A stretch of 64,000 nucleotides of DNA, taken from the NCBI GenBank assembly GCA_963714145.1, contig OY970235.1:7502001-7566000 (forward strand). Reading direction: 5' to 3'. The stretch comes from JBBWZH01 sp035544115 (lineage in GTDB: Bacteria > Actinomycetota > Actinomycetes > Mycobacteriales > CADCTP01). A program made the position numbers and the translations under genes. Below, one piece after another: positions 12,702 through 20,821 of the stretch (positions are counted from its first letter, which is position 1; the number at the start of each line of letters is the position of its first letter). A model generated the notes under the pieces. That model saw only the letters and a list, made by a program, of their open reading frames with translations, searched no databases and was not told the origin of the DNA.

Positions 12702-12839
12702 GTGAGCAAGCGCACGTACCAGCCGAACAACCGGCGCCGGGCGAAGACGCACGGCTTCCGGCTGCGGATGCGCACCCGGGCCGGGCGCGGGATCCTGTCC
12801 GCCCGCCGCCGCAAGGGCCGCTCCGAACTCTCGGCCTGA
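12702..12839 (+). CDS. rpmH: 50S ribosomal protein L34
   Basis: A 45-residue basic protein, GTG start at 12702, beginning VSKRTYQPNNRRRAKTHGF and continuing through RMRTRAGR to SARRRKGRSELSA. This is an end-to-end match to the L34 family and sits in its classical place between dnaA and rnpA. The TGA at 12837-12839 is 29 bp before the rnpA start. Confidence 0.97.
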   Translation: MSKRTYQPNNRRRAKTHGFRLRMRTRAGRGILSARRRKGRSELSA

Positions 12840-12868
12840 TCCGGCTCGACGCCGTCCGAGACCGTGTC

Positions 12869-13429
12869 GTGCTGCCAGTGGGTGCGCGCCTGAGGCGCCG
12901 TGAGGACTTCGCGCTCGTCGTCCGTCGCGGACGGCGAGCCGGGCGCAGCACTCTCGTGGTGCACTACCTGCCGCCGCCGGTGGCGGTGGCCGGCGGCGTG
13001 ACCGCCCAGGCTGGCTTCGTGGTCAGCCGGGCCGTTGGTGGCTCGGTCGAGCGGCATCGCGTCGTCCGCCGGCTGCGGCACCTCGTCCGGGACCGGCTCG
13101 ATCGACTGCCCGCCGGCGCCCGGTTGGTGGTCCGCGCGCTGCCGCCGGCCGGCGCGGCCGACTCCGGTGTGCTCGGGCAGGATCTCGACCTGGCCCTGAC
13201 CCGGGTCCTCGACTCTGCCCGGCCTGACTCTGCCCGGCCTGACTCCGGCCGGCCTGAATCCGGCCGGCCTGACTCCGGCCGGCCTGACTCCGGCCGGGTG
13301 GCTGCCGAGGCGGCCGCGCCGCGGCGGGTCGGCCGCCGGCGTGGTCGGTCGACTGCTCCCGCCGATGGCCCGGCCGGTCCGGATCCCGTTGCTGCCGGCT
13401 CGGCCGGCCCGGTCGAGGCGGACCGGTGA
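12869..13429 (+). CDS. rnpA: Ribonuclease P protein component
   Basis: The protein subunit of RNase P, which assists 5' maturation of tRNAs. The core (about residues 1-115) is recognisable from LPVGARLRRREDFALVVRRGRR, FVVSRAVGGSVERHRVVRRLRH and the C-terminal helix GQDLDLAL. The GTG at 12869 is the natural family start. The protein continues for about 70 more residues than usual: six pentapeptide units of the type DS(A/G)RP followed by an Ala/Arg/Pro tail. Its TGA overlaps the yidD start as GTGA. Confidence 0.94.
   Translation: MLPVGARLRRREDFALVVRRGRRAGRSTLVVHYLPPPVAVAGGVTAQAGFVVSRAVGGSVERHRVVRRLRHLVRDRLDRLPAGARLVVRALPPAGAADSGVLGQDLDLALTRVLDSARPDSARPDSGRPESGRPDSGRPDSGRVAAEAAAPRRVGRRRGRSTAPADGPAGPDPVAAGSAGPVEADR
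13211..13300 (+). repeat. 15-bp tandem repeat in the rnpA tail (6 units)
   Basis: Units of the form GACTCTGCCCGGCCT or GACTCCGGCCGGCCT begin at 13211, 13226, 13241, 13256, 13271 and 13286 (the last diverges at its end). The array is in frame and encodes DSARP/DSGRP/ESGRP pentapeptides beyond the conserved RNase P protein fold. Confidence 0.92.
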
Positions 13430-13851
13430 CCGCCGGACGGGTCCTGGTGATCGGCCTGCTCGGGCTGGCCGCGGTCGGTGTCGTCGGCGCGGTGATCGAC
13501 CGGCTGCGGCATCGGGCCCCGACCGAGCCGGGCACGGTGGCCCGGCTGCTGCTCGCGCTGGTCGGGTTCTACCGTCGGTTCATCAGCCCGGCGCTGCCCC
13601 CGTCCTGCCGGTTCACCCCGTCCTGCAGCGCGTACGCGGTCGAGGCCCTGCGCACGCACGGTGCGCTGCGCGGCAGCTGGTCGACCCTCCGCCGGCTGCT
13701 GCGTTGCGGACCCTGGCACCCTGGTGGGCACGACCCGGTACCACCCGTCGTTGGGCGCAGCAACAGCGTCGAACAACCCGTGGGCCAGCCGGCGACGCCC
13801 GCATCATCGGCCGCAGTGCCGTCCACCTCGACAGGAGCCACCCGTTGCTGA
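13426..13851 (+). CDS. yidD: Membrane protein insertion efficiency factor YidD
   Basis: A small inner-membrane-associated protein that supports YidC-dependent insertion. It has 141 residues and a GTG start overlapping the rnpA stop. The family core is clear: LLALVGFYRRFISPALPPSC, then RFTPSCSAYAVEAL, GSWSTLRRLLRCGPWHPGGHDPVP. There is an N-terminal hydrophobic segment (VLVIGLLGLAAVGVVGAVI) ahead of the core that many family members lack. The end overlaps the yidC start by 7 bp. Confidence 0.95.
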   Translation: MTAGRVLVIGLLGLAAVGVVGAVIDRLRHRAPTEPGTVARLLLALVGFYRRFISPALPPSCRFTPSCSAYAVEALRTHGALRGSWSTLRRLLRCGPWHPGGHDPVPPVVGRSNSVEQPVGQPATPASSAAVPSTSTGATRC

Positions 13852-15221
13852 ACCCCCTCTACATCGCGGTTTCATGGGTGCTGCTGCAGTGGCATCGACT
13901 GTTCTCGACGTTCCTCGAGGACAAGGGCGGTCTCGGCTGGGCGCTGTCGATCCTGATGCTGGTGGTCACGATCCGGGTCGTGCTCTTCCGCTTCTTCATC
14001 AAGCAGGTGCACAGCCAGCGCAAGATGCAGGAGATGCAGCCCAAGATCGCGGCGCTGCGCGAGAAGCACAAGAACGACCGGCAGACGCTCAGCCAAGAAA
14101 TGATGAAGCTGCAGCGGGAGGAGGGCTTCAACCCCATCGGGGGCTGCCTGCCGATCCTGCTGCAGGCGCCGATCTTCCTGTCGCTGTTCCACGTGCTGCG
14201 GCTGATCGGCACCGACAAGGCGCACGCCCTGTCCGACGAGTACCACTGGCGGGTGTCCGAGGTCGCCAACGCCGGCGGCGCGAAGTTCTTCGGCGCGCCG
14301 ATCGCCGCCGCGTTCAAGACGCCGGCCTCGACGCTGAAGGCCCTGGACGCCAGCCAGTCGGCCACCCGCACCGTCACGTTCATACTCATCGTGCTGATGT
14401 GCGCGGCCACCTACATCACCCAGAAGCAGATCATGTCCCGCAGCGGTCAGGTGCTGGACGGTCAGCAGGCGATGATCCAGAAGCTGCTGCTGTACGGCAT
14501 GCCGATCAGCCTGTTCGTGTCCGGCTTCCTGTTCCCGCTCGGCGTGCTGCTCTACTGGTTCACCAACAACCTGTGGACCATGGGCCAGCAGTTCTACATC
14601 CTGCACCGGATGCCGCCGCCGGGGGCGAAGAAGGACGACCCGAACAAGCCGTCCATCGACCCGAAGACGCTCGCCCCGCGGCCCGGGCAGAAGCCGGTCA
14701 ACCCGCGGGCCAAGCGCCCCGCCACGATCCTGCCGGCGGCGCCGATCGACAGCACGGACGCGACCGACGCCGGCCCGGCCGCGACGGGCACCGCGAAGTC
14801 CGGGGCGAAGCCGGCCAAGGCGGCCGACCCGAAGGCGGCCAAGGCAGCCGCCAAGGCAGACCCGGCCAAGGCTGGCCCGGCCAAAGCGACCCCGGCGAAG
14901 GCGACCCCGGCGAAGGCGGCCGACCCGGCCGCCGACGCTGACGGGGCCACGCCGGCCAGCGGCAGCCGCCGGCGGCGACGCGGCGTGAACGGCTCCGACG
15001 GCAGCGCGACCAAGCCGCCCGCCGGGATGCGCGGCCTCGACACGCCCGCGCCCGACGACGCGGACGACGGCGACGCGCCGGCCAGCCCGGCCGAGCCGAC
15101 CGACGGTGCTGCGGCCAACGGCACGCCCAAGCCCGGCCCCACGAACGCGCCGCGCCCGGCCCGGCGGCCACCTGCCCGCCGGCCGTCCACGACGACCGGC
15201 CCGAAGAAGAAGCGTCGCTGA
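13845..15221 (+). CDS. yidC: Membrane protein insertase YidC (Oxa1 family)
   Basis: Inserts and folds membrane proteins, with or without SecYEG. I start it at TTG 13845 (LLNPLYIAVSWVLLQWHRLF), with AGGAG about 8 bases upstream and overlap with yidD, giving 458 residues. It is a short Gram-positive-type YidC without the large periplasmic domain. Membrane segments appear at WALSILMLVVTIRVVLFRFF, IGGCLPILLQAPIFLSLFHV, TFILIVLMCAATYI and LLLYGMPISLFVSGFLFPLG; the cytoplasmic coiled hairpin is around QVHSQRKMQEMQPKIAALRE. After residue ~285 the C-terminus becomes a long Lys/Ala/Pro tail with PAKAT repeats, probably ribosome-contacting. Confidence 0.96.
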   Translation: MLNPLYIAVSWVLLQWHRLFSTFLEDKGGLGWALSILMLVVTIRVVLFRFFIKQVHSQRKMQEMQPKIAALREKHKNDRQTLSQEMMKLQREEGFNPIGGCLPILLQAPIFLSLFHVLRLIGTDKAHALSDEYHWRVSEVANAGGAKFFGAPIAAAFKTPASTLKALDASQSATRTVTFILIVLMCAATYITQKQIMSRSGQVLDGQQAMIQKLLLYGMPISLFVSGFLFPLGVLLYWFTNNLWTMGQQFYILHRMPPPGAKKDDPNKPSIDPKTLAPRPGQKPVNPRAKRPATILPAAPIDSTDATDAGPAATGTAKSGAKPAKAADPKAAKAAAKADPAKAGPAKATPAKATPAKAADPAADADGATPASGSRRRRRGVNGSDGSATKPPAGMRGLDTPAPDDADDGDAPASPAEPTDGAAANGTPKPGPTNAPRPARRPPARRPSTTTGPKKKRR

Positions 15222-15291
15222 GCATGGCGGCATCCCCAACCCTCATCGACCTCGGTCAGATCCGCCGGGGGACGAGCTGCTGGAGAGTTCT

Positions 15292-15873
15292 GTGACCGAT
15301 ACGCCCGTTACCGAGACCCCGCTGGACGGCGATCAGACCGCCGAGTCAGCCGACGGCACTACCGCGGAGGACGCGGTGGAGGAGGCCGACGAGGGGGCCG
15401 CGGGCCCGTCCGAGGCGCTGCTCGTCCGCGAGGGCGACATCGCCGGTGACTACCTGGAGCGGCTGCTCGACATCGTCGACTACGACGGCGACATCGACCT
15501 GGACGTCGAGGGCGACCGCGCGGTCGTGGCCGTGATCGGTGGCGAGTTGCAGGGCCTGATCGGGCCGAGCGGGATCACGCTCGAGGCGCTGCAGGAGCTG
15601 ACCCGGCTCGCGGTCCAGCAGCAGACCGGCGTCCGCAGCCGGCTGATGCTGGACATCGGCGGCTACCGGGCCCGCCGCCGCACGGTGCTGGCCGATATCG
15701 CCCGCAGCGCCGCGAGCGACGTGCTGTCCACCGGCCAGGCGGTCCGGCTGGACGCGATGAACCCGTTCGAACGCAAAGTCGTGCATGACACCATCTCGGC
15801 GATCGACGGCGTGCGCAGCGAGTCGGAAGGCGAGGAGCCGGAGCGCCGCGTCGTCGTCATCCCGGACCGGTGA
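15292..15873 (+). CDS. khpB: R3H/KH RNA-binding protein KhpB (Jag)
   Basis: A 193-residue RNA-binding protein. An acidic N-terminal stretch (residues 1-45) is followed by a KH-type domain with GGELQGLIGPSGITLEALQE and a C-terminal R3H domain with the signature LDAMNPFERKVVHDTISAID. The Jag_N domain of firmicute homologues is missing, as is common in actinobacteria. The GTG at 15292 is preceded by GGAGAG. KhpB typically pairs with KhpA and influences cell elongation and division. The TGA overlaps the next start as GTGA. Confidence 0.93.
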   Translation: MTDTPVTETPLDGDQTAESADGTTAEDAVEEADEGAAGPSEALLVREGDIAGDYLERLLDIVDYDGDIDLDVEGDRAVVAVIGGELQGLIGPSGITLEALQELTRLAVQQQTGVRSRLMLDIGGYRARRRTVLADIARSAASDVLSTGQAVRLDAMNPFERKVVHDTISAIDGVRSESEGEEPERRVVVIPDR

Positions 15874-16574
15874 GGACGGACCACCCTTCCCCACTCCCCG
15901 ACGTGTTGCCGGCGGGGCCGCCGGCAGCGGCCGCAGTCGTGTTCGGCGACTCGCTCGAGCGGGTCGCCGCATACGCGGAGCTGCTGGCCACCGACGGGAC
16001 ACTGCGTGGGCTGATCGGCCCGCACGAGGTGCCCCGGCTCTGGGACCGGCACCTGATCAACTGTGGCGTGATCGCCGAACTGGTGCCGCCGGCGTCCCGG
16101 GTGGTGGACGTCGGCAGCGGCGCCGGCCTGCCCGGTGTCGTTCTGGCGCTGACCCGGCCAGACCTGTCCGTCACCCTGCTGGAGCCGCTGGCCCGGCGGG
16201 TGACGTTCCTGTCCGAGTGCGTCGAGCGGCTGGGCCTGCCGAACGTCGTGGTACGGCGGGGCCGGGCCGAGGAGCGGGACGTGCTGGCCGAGCTGCGCGG
16301 CGCCGATGTGGTGACCGCTCGCGCGGTCGCGCCGCTGGACCGGTTGGCCGGCTGGTGCCTGCCGCTGCTCCGTGCCGGCGGCGTGTTGCTCGCGCTGAAG
16401 GGTGACTCCGCGGCATCGGAACTAGCGGCCGCGCGGAGCGTGCTTGCCCGGTTGGGAGCGACCGATACCGGGGTAGTCCAGTGTGGGGCGAGTGTCGCAT
16501 CGCCGCCAACGACGGTTGTGAGCATTACGCGCGGTACCGTGCCGGGTAAGGCACGAGGAGGTCGCGGGCGATGA
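15870..16574 (+). CDS. rsmG: 16S rRNA (guanine527-N7)-methyltransferase
   Basis: Methylates G527 of 16S rRNA with S-adenosylmethionine; loss of this enzyme in other species gives low-level streptomycin resistance. It has 234 residues with a class I SAM-binding motif VVDVGSGAGLPGVVLALTRP, preceded by the family signature LWDRHLINCG and followed by RAEERD and VTARAVAPLDRL. The start GTG overlaps the khpB stop, and the stop overlaps the parA ATG (ATGA), placing it within a tightly coupled operon. Confidence 0.95.
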   Translation: MRTDHPSPLPDVLPAGPPAAAAVVFGDSLERVAAYAELLATDGTLRGLIGPHEVPRLWDRHLINCGVIAELVPPASRVVDVGSGAGLPGVVLALTRPDLSVTLLEPLARRVTFLSECVERLGLPNVVVRRGRAEERDVLAELRGADVVTARAVAPLDRLAGWCLPLLRAGGVLLALKGDSAASELAAARSVLARLGATDTGVVQCGASVASPPTTVVSITRGTVPGKARGGRGR

Positions 16575-17785
16575 CCGAGTCGACGCCACGGAGGCGTCCT
16601 GGTGCACTCGGCTGGCCCACCCGTCATCCCGACGAGGTGGCCGCCGGGAGGCAGTCGCGCCTTGATGGGTCCAGCGGTCTCGGCTGGCCTACGCCGCTCC
16701 GTCCGGCCCCGCCGGCGGGGACATCAGACGTCCGATCCGACGAGGGGGACGAGGCCGTGGCCGACGAAACGAGGGTCACCGCGCCGAGAAGTGGCGGCGC
16801 GCCGTCACTGGAGGTCAGCCAGCAGCGGATCCGCACCGTGCTGGACAGCGCGGTCGTTTCACGTGAAACCGACGGCTTCCCGGCCAGCATCGCCGACGCC
16901 GGGATGGATACACCGATCATGCGGGAGGCGGCGCGGGCGGTCCGGGTGCTCAACCCGGCGCGCACCAGCACTTTCCCGCGGCCGACCCGGCGCCGCGTGA
17001 TCGCGGTCGCCAACCAGAAGGGCGGCGTCGGCAAGACCACCAGCACGGTGAACCTCGCCGTGGCGCTCTCGCTGCACGGCCTGCGGGTACTGGTGGTCGA
17101 CCTCGACCCGCAGGGCAATGCCAGCACCGGCCTCGGTGTGGACCATTCCGCCGGCGTGCCGTCCATCTATGACGTGATGGTCGAGGGCGCCTCGATCCAG
17201 GAGGTGGCGGTCGAGGTCGACCAGGGGCCGAACCTGCTGGTGGTGCCGGCGACGATCGATCTGGCCGGCGCGGAGATCGAGCTCGTCTCGGTGGTGGCCC
17301 GGGAGACCCGGCTGCGCACCGCCATTGCGGCGTACGAGGCCGAGGTCGACTACGTCCTCATCGATTGCCCGCCGTCGCTCGGCCTGCTCACGGTCAACGC
17401 GCTGGTTGCCGGCGACGAGGTGTTGATCCCGATCCAGTGCGAGTACTACGCGCTGGAGGGCCTCGGCCAGTTGCTGCGCAACATCGAGCTGATCCAGGCG
17501 CACCTGAACGGCGGCCTGCGGGTGTCGACGATCCTGCTGACCATGTACGACGGCCGGACCAAGCTGGCCGACCAGGTCGCCCAGGAGGTCCGCAACCACT
17601 TCGGCGACCTGGTGCTGGACGTGCTCATCCCGCGCAGCGTCCGCGTGTCCGAGGCACCCGGGTACGGCCAGTCGGTGATGACCTACGACCCCGGCTCCCG
17701 CGGCGCCCTCACCTACCTCGAAGCTGCCCGCGAGATCGCCGAACGGGGTGCGGCCGGCCTGGCCGGGGCCGAGGAAAGCGCGTGA
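16571..17785 (+). CDS. parA: Chromosome-partitioning ATPase ParA
   Basis: A deviant Walker-type ATPase that moves ParB-bound origins. It has 404 residues: an N-terminal extension of ~135 residues, then the core from RRRVIAVANQKGGVGKTTST (deviant Walker A), VVDLDPQGNASTGLG and DYVLIDCPPSLGLLT. The ATG overlaps the rsmG stop. The extension contains a repeated short motif LGWPT (LGWPTRH and LGWPTPL) and the sequence SRETDG, which is encoded by an exact parS palindrome. The gap to parB is 329 bp, longer than elsewhere in this block. Confidence 0.95.
   Translation: MTESTPRRRPGALGWPTRHPDEVAAGRQSRLDGSSGLGWPTPLRPAPPAGTSDVRSDEGDEAVADETRVTAPRSGGAPSLEVSQQRIRTVLDSAVVSRETDGFPASIADAGMDTPIMREAARAVRVLNPARTSTFPRPTRRRVIAVANQKGGVGKTTSTVNLAVALSLHGLRVLVVDLDPQGNASTGLGVDHSAGVPSIYDVMVEGASIQEVAVEVDQGPNLLVVPATIDLAGAEIELVSVVARETRLRTAIAAYEAEVDYVLIDCPPSLGLLTVNALVAGDEVLIPIQCEYYALEGLGQLLRNIELIQAHLNGGLRVSTILLTMYDGRTKLADQVAQEVRNHFGDLVLDVLIPRSVRVSEAPGYGQSVMTYDPGSRGALTYLEAAREIAERGAAGLAGAEESA
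16856..16869. other. parS site inside parA
   Basis: The exact palindrome GTTTCACGTGAAAC, the ParB-binding core conserved across actinobacteria. It lies within the ParA coding sequence (codons for SRET), so one stretch serves as both protein code and centromere. Confidence 0.9.
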
Positions 17786-18114
17786 CAGCCGCCGCCCGCC
17801 GTTTCGTGTCGCTGGCCGTCCGCGACACCTCCTGTGCTTGATCGCGCTCCACCGGGCATGAACTCCACCGACCGGCTGCACCGCAGCTGCCAGCGGCGGC
17901 TACACGAGTGCCGGCGTCCCGGCCGTCTGCCCGGCAGGGACCTGTGCCGGCTCCGGTGATCGCGGTGAATTCGGGAGCGACTTGGCGGGTCGTGGACTGC
18001 TTGGATGTACGAGTGGCGCGGGGCTGCCGTGGTCGGCGCTGACGCAATGGTGTGGACTGGCGGGTGTCAGGGTGGGGCGAGCGGCTGGCTCGGCGGGCAC
18101 CGGGAGGGCTTGGC
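17786..18114. other. parA-parB intergenic region
   Basis: A 329-bp gap without a credible gene. I see no parS core and no clear hairpin. GGGAGGG near 18101-18107 is the parB ribosome-binding site. Since the genes before parA overlap, this gap could carry a separate parB promoter, but no hexamers stand out. Confidence 0.4.
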
Positions 18115-19128
18115 GTGAGTACGACTAGGCGTGGCGGCTTGGGCAAGGGTCTGGGCGCGCTGATCCCGACGGGTCCGGCGCCGGCGGCACCTGCCGCGGG
18201 CCCGGTCGCCGTGCCGGTTCCGGCGGCCTCGCCGGGCGAGGTTCCGGCTGCACCGGCACCGGAACAGGGCCCGGCGGCCGTGCCCGGGGCGACGTTCCGA
18301 GAGCTGCCGGTGGGCTCGATCCGGCCCAACCCGAAGCAGCCGCGGACGGCGTTTGACGACGAACCGCACGAGGAACTGAAGACGTCGATCCGCGAGATCG
18401 GCATGCTGCAGCCGGTCGTGGTGCGGCCGCTCGGCGACGGCGGGTACGAGCTCGTTGTCGGCGAGCGGCGCTGGCGCGCGGCCACCGACCTCGGGTTGGA
18501 GCGAATCCCGGCGATCGTCCGGGAGACCGCCGACGACGCGATGCTGCGCGACGCGCTGCTGGAGAACCTGCACCGGGTCCAGCTCAACGCCCTGGAGGAG
18601 GCGGCGGCCTACCGGCAGCTGCTGGACGAGTTCGGCACCACCCACGAAGAGCTGGCCCACCGCATCGGCCGCAGCCGCTCCCAGGTCACCAACACGATCC
18701 GGCTGCTGAACCTGCCAGTGCCGGTGCAGCGCCGGGTCGCTGCCGGTGTCCTCAGTGCCGGCCACGCCCGGGCGCTGCTGGCCCTGGACGACTCCGCCGC
18801 CCAGGAAGCGCTGGCGACCAGGATCGTCGCCGAAGGGCTGTCGGTGCGCGCGGTCGAGGAGCTGGTCGCACTCGCCGCCGGCGACACCACCAAGGCGAAG
18901 ACCCGCGCCACCCCCCGCAGTCCGCGGGTCACCGCGCCGGCGCTCACCGACCTGGCCGACCGCCTTTCCGACACGTTCGACACCCGGGTGAAGGTCGAGC
19001 TGGGCCGGCGCAAGGGCAAGATCGTGGTCGAGTTCGGCTCGGTCGACGACCTGGAACGGATCATCGGGCTGATGGCGCCGGCGGTCGGCCCGCGCGGCAG
19101 TGTCCCGCCGGCCCGACCCGCCGACTAG
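18115..19128 (+). CDS. parB: Chromosome-partitioning protein ParB
   Basis: A CTP-dependent DNA clamp that loads at parS and spreads. It has 337 residues from GTG 18115 (VSTTRRGGLGKGLGALIP), with GGGAGGG ~8 bases upstream; the N-terminal GLGKGLGALIP is the usual ParA-interacting patch. The CTPase domain contains IRPNPKQPRTAFDD, IGMLQPVVVRPL and GERRWRAA, and the helix-turn-helix for parS is THEELAHRIGRSRSQVTNTI. A basic linker (TKAKTRATPRSPR) precedes the C-terminal dimerisation domain. A 60-residue Pro/Ala-rich segment separates the N-terminal patch from the CTPase domain. Confidence 0.96.
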   Translation: MSTTRRGGLGKGLGALIPTGPAPAAPAAGPVAVPVPAASPGEVPAAPAPEQGPAAVPGATFRELPVGSIRPNPKQPRTAFDDEPHEELKTSIREIGMLQPVVVRPLGDGGYELVVGERRWRAATDLGLERIPAIVRETADDAMLRDALLENLHRVQLNALEEAAAYRQLLDEFGTTHEELAHRIGRSRSQVTNTIRLLNLPVPVQRRVAAGVLSAGHARALLALDDSAAQEALATRIVAEGLSVRAVEELVALAAGDTTKAKTRATPRSPRVTAPALTDLADRLSDTFDTRVKVELGRRKGKIVVEFGSVDDLERIIGLMAPAVGPRGSVPPARPAD

Positions 19129-19146
19129 CGGCCGTCAGCTGGCCGC
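19128..19146. terminator. Hairpin directly after parB
   Basis: GCGGCC and GGCCGC flank a 7-base loop (GTCAGCT), beginning within the parB stop codon region. It lacks a T-tract, as is usual for high-GC actinomycetes, so it is only a candidate. Confidence 0.4.
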
Positions 19147-19460
19147 GCCGCCCGTCCCCGGAGAACCGCCCGGTCGATCTCGGCGGAACCAGCCGGACGG
19201 CGTCGCCTGAGCCCTGGCCGCGCCGGCCGGCCGCCCGCTCGGACGGTGGCCATGGCATGGCCGCCACGGGTGGACGACCGGTCCATCTCGTCCGACCGCG
19301 GCCGGCGGACGGGTTTCGCGATGGGCGAGCTCGGCCGGGCGGTCGTGGGCCCGGCCGCGGGCGAGACCGTCCGGTCGATCCCTCGGACGGCAGCCGGCGG
19401 GCGGCGCGTGCCGCGGGCGGTGTCGCCGATCGCCGCGCCGTCCCGATCGGGCCGGCGGAG
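19147..19460. other. parB / ASCH-gene convergent gap
   Basis: About 310 bp of GC-rich DNA between two convergent genes. Frames are open in several directions, but none has a plausible start site or recognisable protein. I see nothing further in it. Confidence 0.5.
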
Positions 19461-20036
19461 CTAGCCGCGGAGGTAGGCCTCGCCGCGCGCGGACAGGCGG
19501 TAGCCGATCTCCAGGCTGATGGTCAGCCCGAGGTTCTTCAGCTTCCGGACGTCGGTCTTGAACGGCAGCAGCTCCCGGTCGAACGAGGCGGCCAGCTCGG
19601 CCGCCCGGGTGGCCGGTCGCTCGGCGATCGCCGCGAGTACGGCCGCGGTCCACGGGCCGTGCGAACTGGCCCGGTCGAGCCGCTCCAGCCGGCGGGTGAT
19701 CTCCGCCCGCTCGTCCCCGGTCAGGACGCCTTGGCCGGCCAGCACGTCACGCGGGTCCGGCCCCTCGACCGGCCGGACCCGTAGCCGGTACACCGGGTAG
19801 CCCGGCTCCCCCCGGAGGTCGGCCAGCACCGCCGCCACCGACTTGTAGCCGGCCCGGCGGGCGTCCGCCAGCCGGATCTTGGCCGGGTCGACCACGTCCG
19901 CCGCGTCCACGGCGAGCAGCCCGGCGGTGGTCCGGTACTGCCGGCCGGCCAGCGCCAGCGGCCGTTTCCAGCGCCGGAACATCACCGTGATCGTGCCGTC
20001 GAGGATGCCGTCCCGGGTCCGCTGTTCGATCCGCAC
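19461..20036 (-). CDS. ASCH-like domain protein, function unknown
   Basis: A 191-residue protein from GTG 20036 (MRIEQRTRDGILDGTITVMF). Residues ~1-85, with ITVMFRRWKRPL, GRQYRT, ADVVDPAKIRLADARRAGY and YPVYRLRV, resemble the ASCH/PUA-like beta-barrel that binds RNA or modified nucleotides. Residues ~95-191 look like a winged-helix domain (TAAVLAAIAERPATRAAELA, DRELLPFKTDVRKLKNLGL, YRLSARGEAYL). This could be a small RNA- or DNA-binding regulator, but I cannot name it. Transcribed towards parB, and divergent from the MarR gene. Confidence 0.75.
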   Translation of the reverse strand: MRIEQRTRDGILDGTITVMFRRWKRPLALAGRQYRTTAGLLAVDAADVVDPAKIRLADARRAGYKSVAAVLADLRGEPGYPVYRLRVRPVEGPDPRDVLAGQGVLTGDERAEITRRLERLDRASSHGPWTAAVLAAIAERPATRAAELAASFDRELLPFKTDVRKLKNLGLTISLEIGYRLSARGEAYLRG

Positions 20037-20359
20037 CCGCGGGAGCCTACGGCCACCCGCGGTCGAGCCCGGCCGCCCCGACGACTCATGATCCGATCAT
20101 CCGAGCCCGGCTGGATCCGGTCGGCCGCCAGGGCGTCGGGAGCCGGGCGTCGGGCGGCCGGGCCTCGGGACGCGAGGGCGTCGGGTTGGCGACGCCAGAC
20201 CCGGCGGCCGTCGACTTCCGAACGAGCGATCGGCCCGCCGGCGATCGAGATCGTTCGAGGGCAGACCGGAACGGGGAAGTGCGGTACCGGGTCGCCCGTC
20301 CGCCATGATTGGTCCGACTGCAAATTAGCTTTGTGACCAGAGGTAGCTGGGAGGATCTG
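20037..20359. promoter_or_regulatory. Divergent promoter region with candidate MarR operator
   Basis: A 323-bp region between two divergent genes. CAAATTAGCTTTG (20321-20333) is an interrupted inverted repeat (CAAA, 5 bases, TTTG) in an unusually AT-rich patch just ahead of the MarR gene, and is a reasonable autoregulatory operator. The remainder is GC-rich and without a credible gene. Confidence 0.4.
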
Positions 20360-20821
20360 GTGGCGGCGGAGTCCACCGGCGAGCCCGCCATCGACGAGAC
20401 GGTCCGGGCGCTGCTGCTGCTGATACCGCGACTGGGGAGCCGGGCAAGACGGCTGCCCGTGCCGGACAATCTGCGCCCGTTCGACCTGGCGCCACGACAC
20501 CTCTCGCTGCTCTCCTATCTACTCTTCGACGGTCCGCTCACGGTCTCCGAACTCGCCGGACGGCTGGAGCTCGCGCCGACCACCGTGAGCCTGATAGTCG
20601 GCGACCTCAACCGGCGCGGCGTCCTCGCCCGCCGGGAGGACGACGCCGACCGTCGTCGCCGGATCGTCGACATCGCCCCGGCGCACCGCCCCGCCATCGC
20701 CGCCTGGCTCGAACCCGGCGCGGCCGCGTGGCAGGCGGCGCTGACGTCCCTCAGCCCCACTCAGCGCCAGACCTTCGTCAGCACCCTCCTCGCCTACGAG
20801 AAGGCCCTCACCGACGTGTAG
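20360..20821 (+). CDS. MarR-family transcriptional regulator
   Basis: A 153-residue winged-helix repressor-type protein. I start it at GTG 20360 (VAAESTGEPAIDETVRALLL), since GGGAGG lies about 6 bases upstream; a TTG at 20309 would add 17 residues over the putative operator. The DNA-binding domain is visible: LSLLSYLLFDGPLTVSELAG, then LAPTTVSLIVGDLNRRG (recognition helix) and the wing REDDADRRRRIVDI. Its ligand is unknown. The nearest divergent gene is the ASCH-like protein; downstream lies a 1.6-kb gap, so regulation of itself is the safest guess. Confidence 0.88.
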   Translation: MAAESTGEPAIDETVRALLLLIPRLGSRARRLPVPDNLRPFDLAPRHLSLLSYLLFDGPLTVSELAGRLELAPTTVSLIVGDLNRRGVLARREDDADRRRRIVDIAPAHRPAIAAWLEPGAAAWQAALTSLSPTQRQTFVSTLLAYEKALTDV

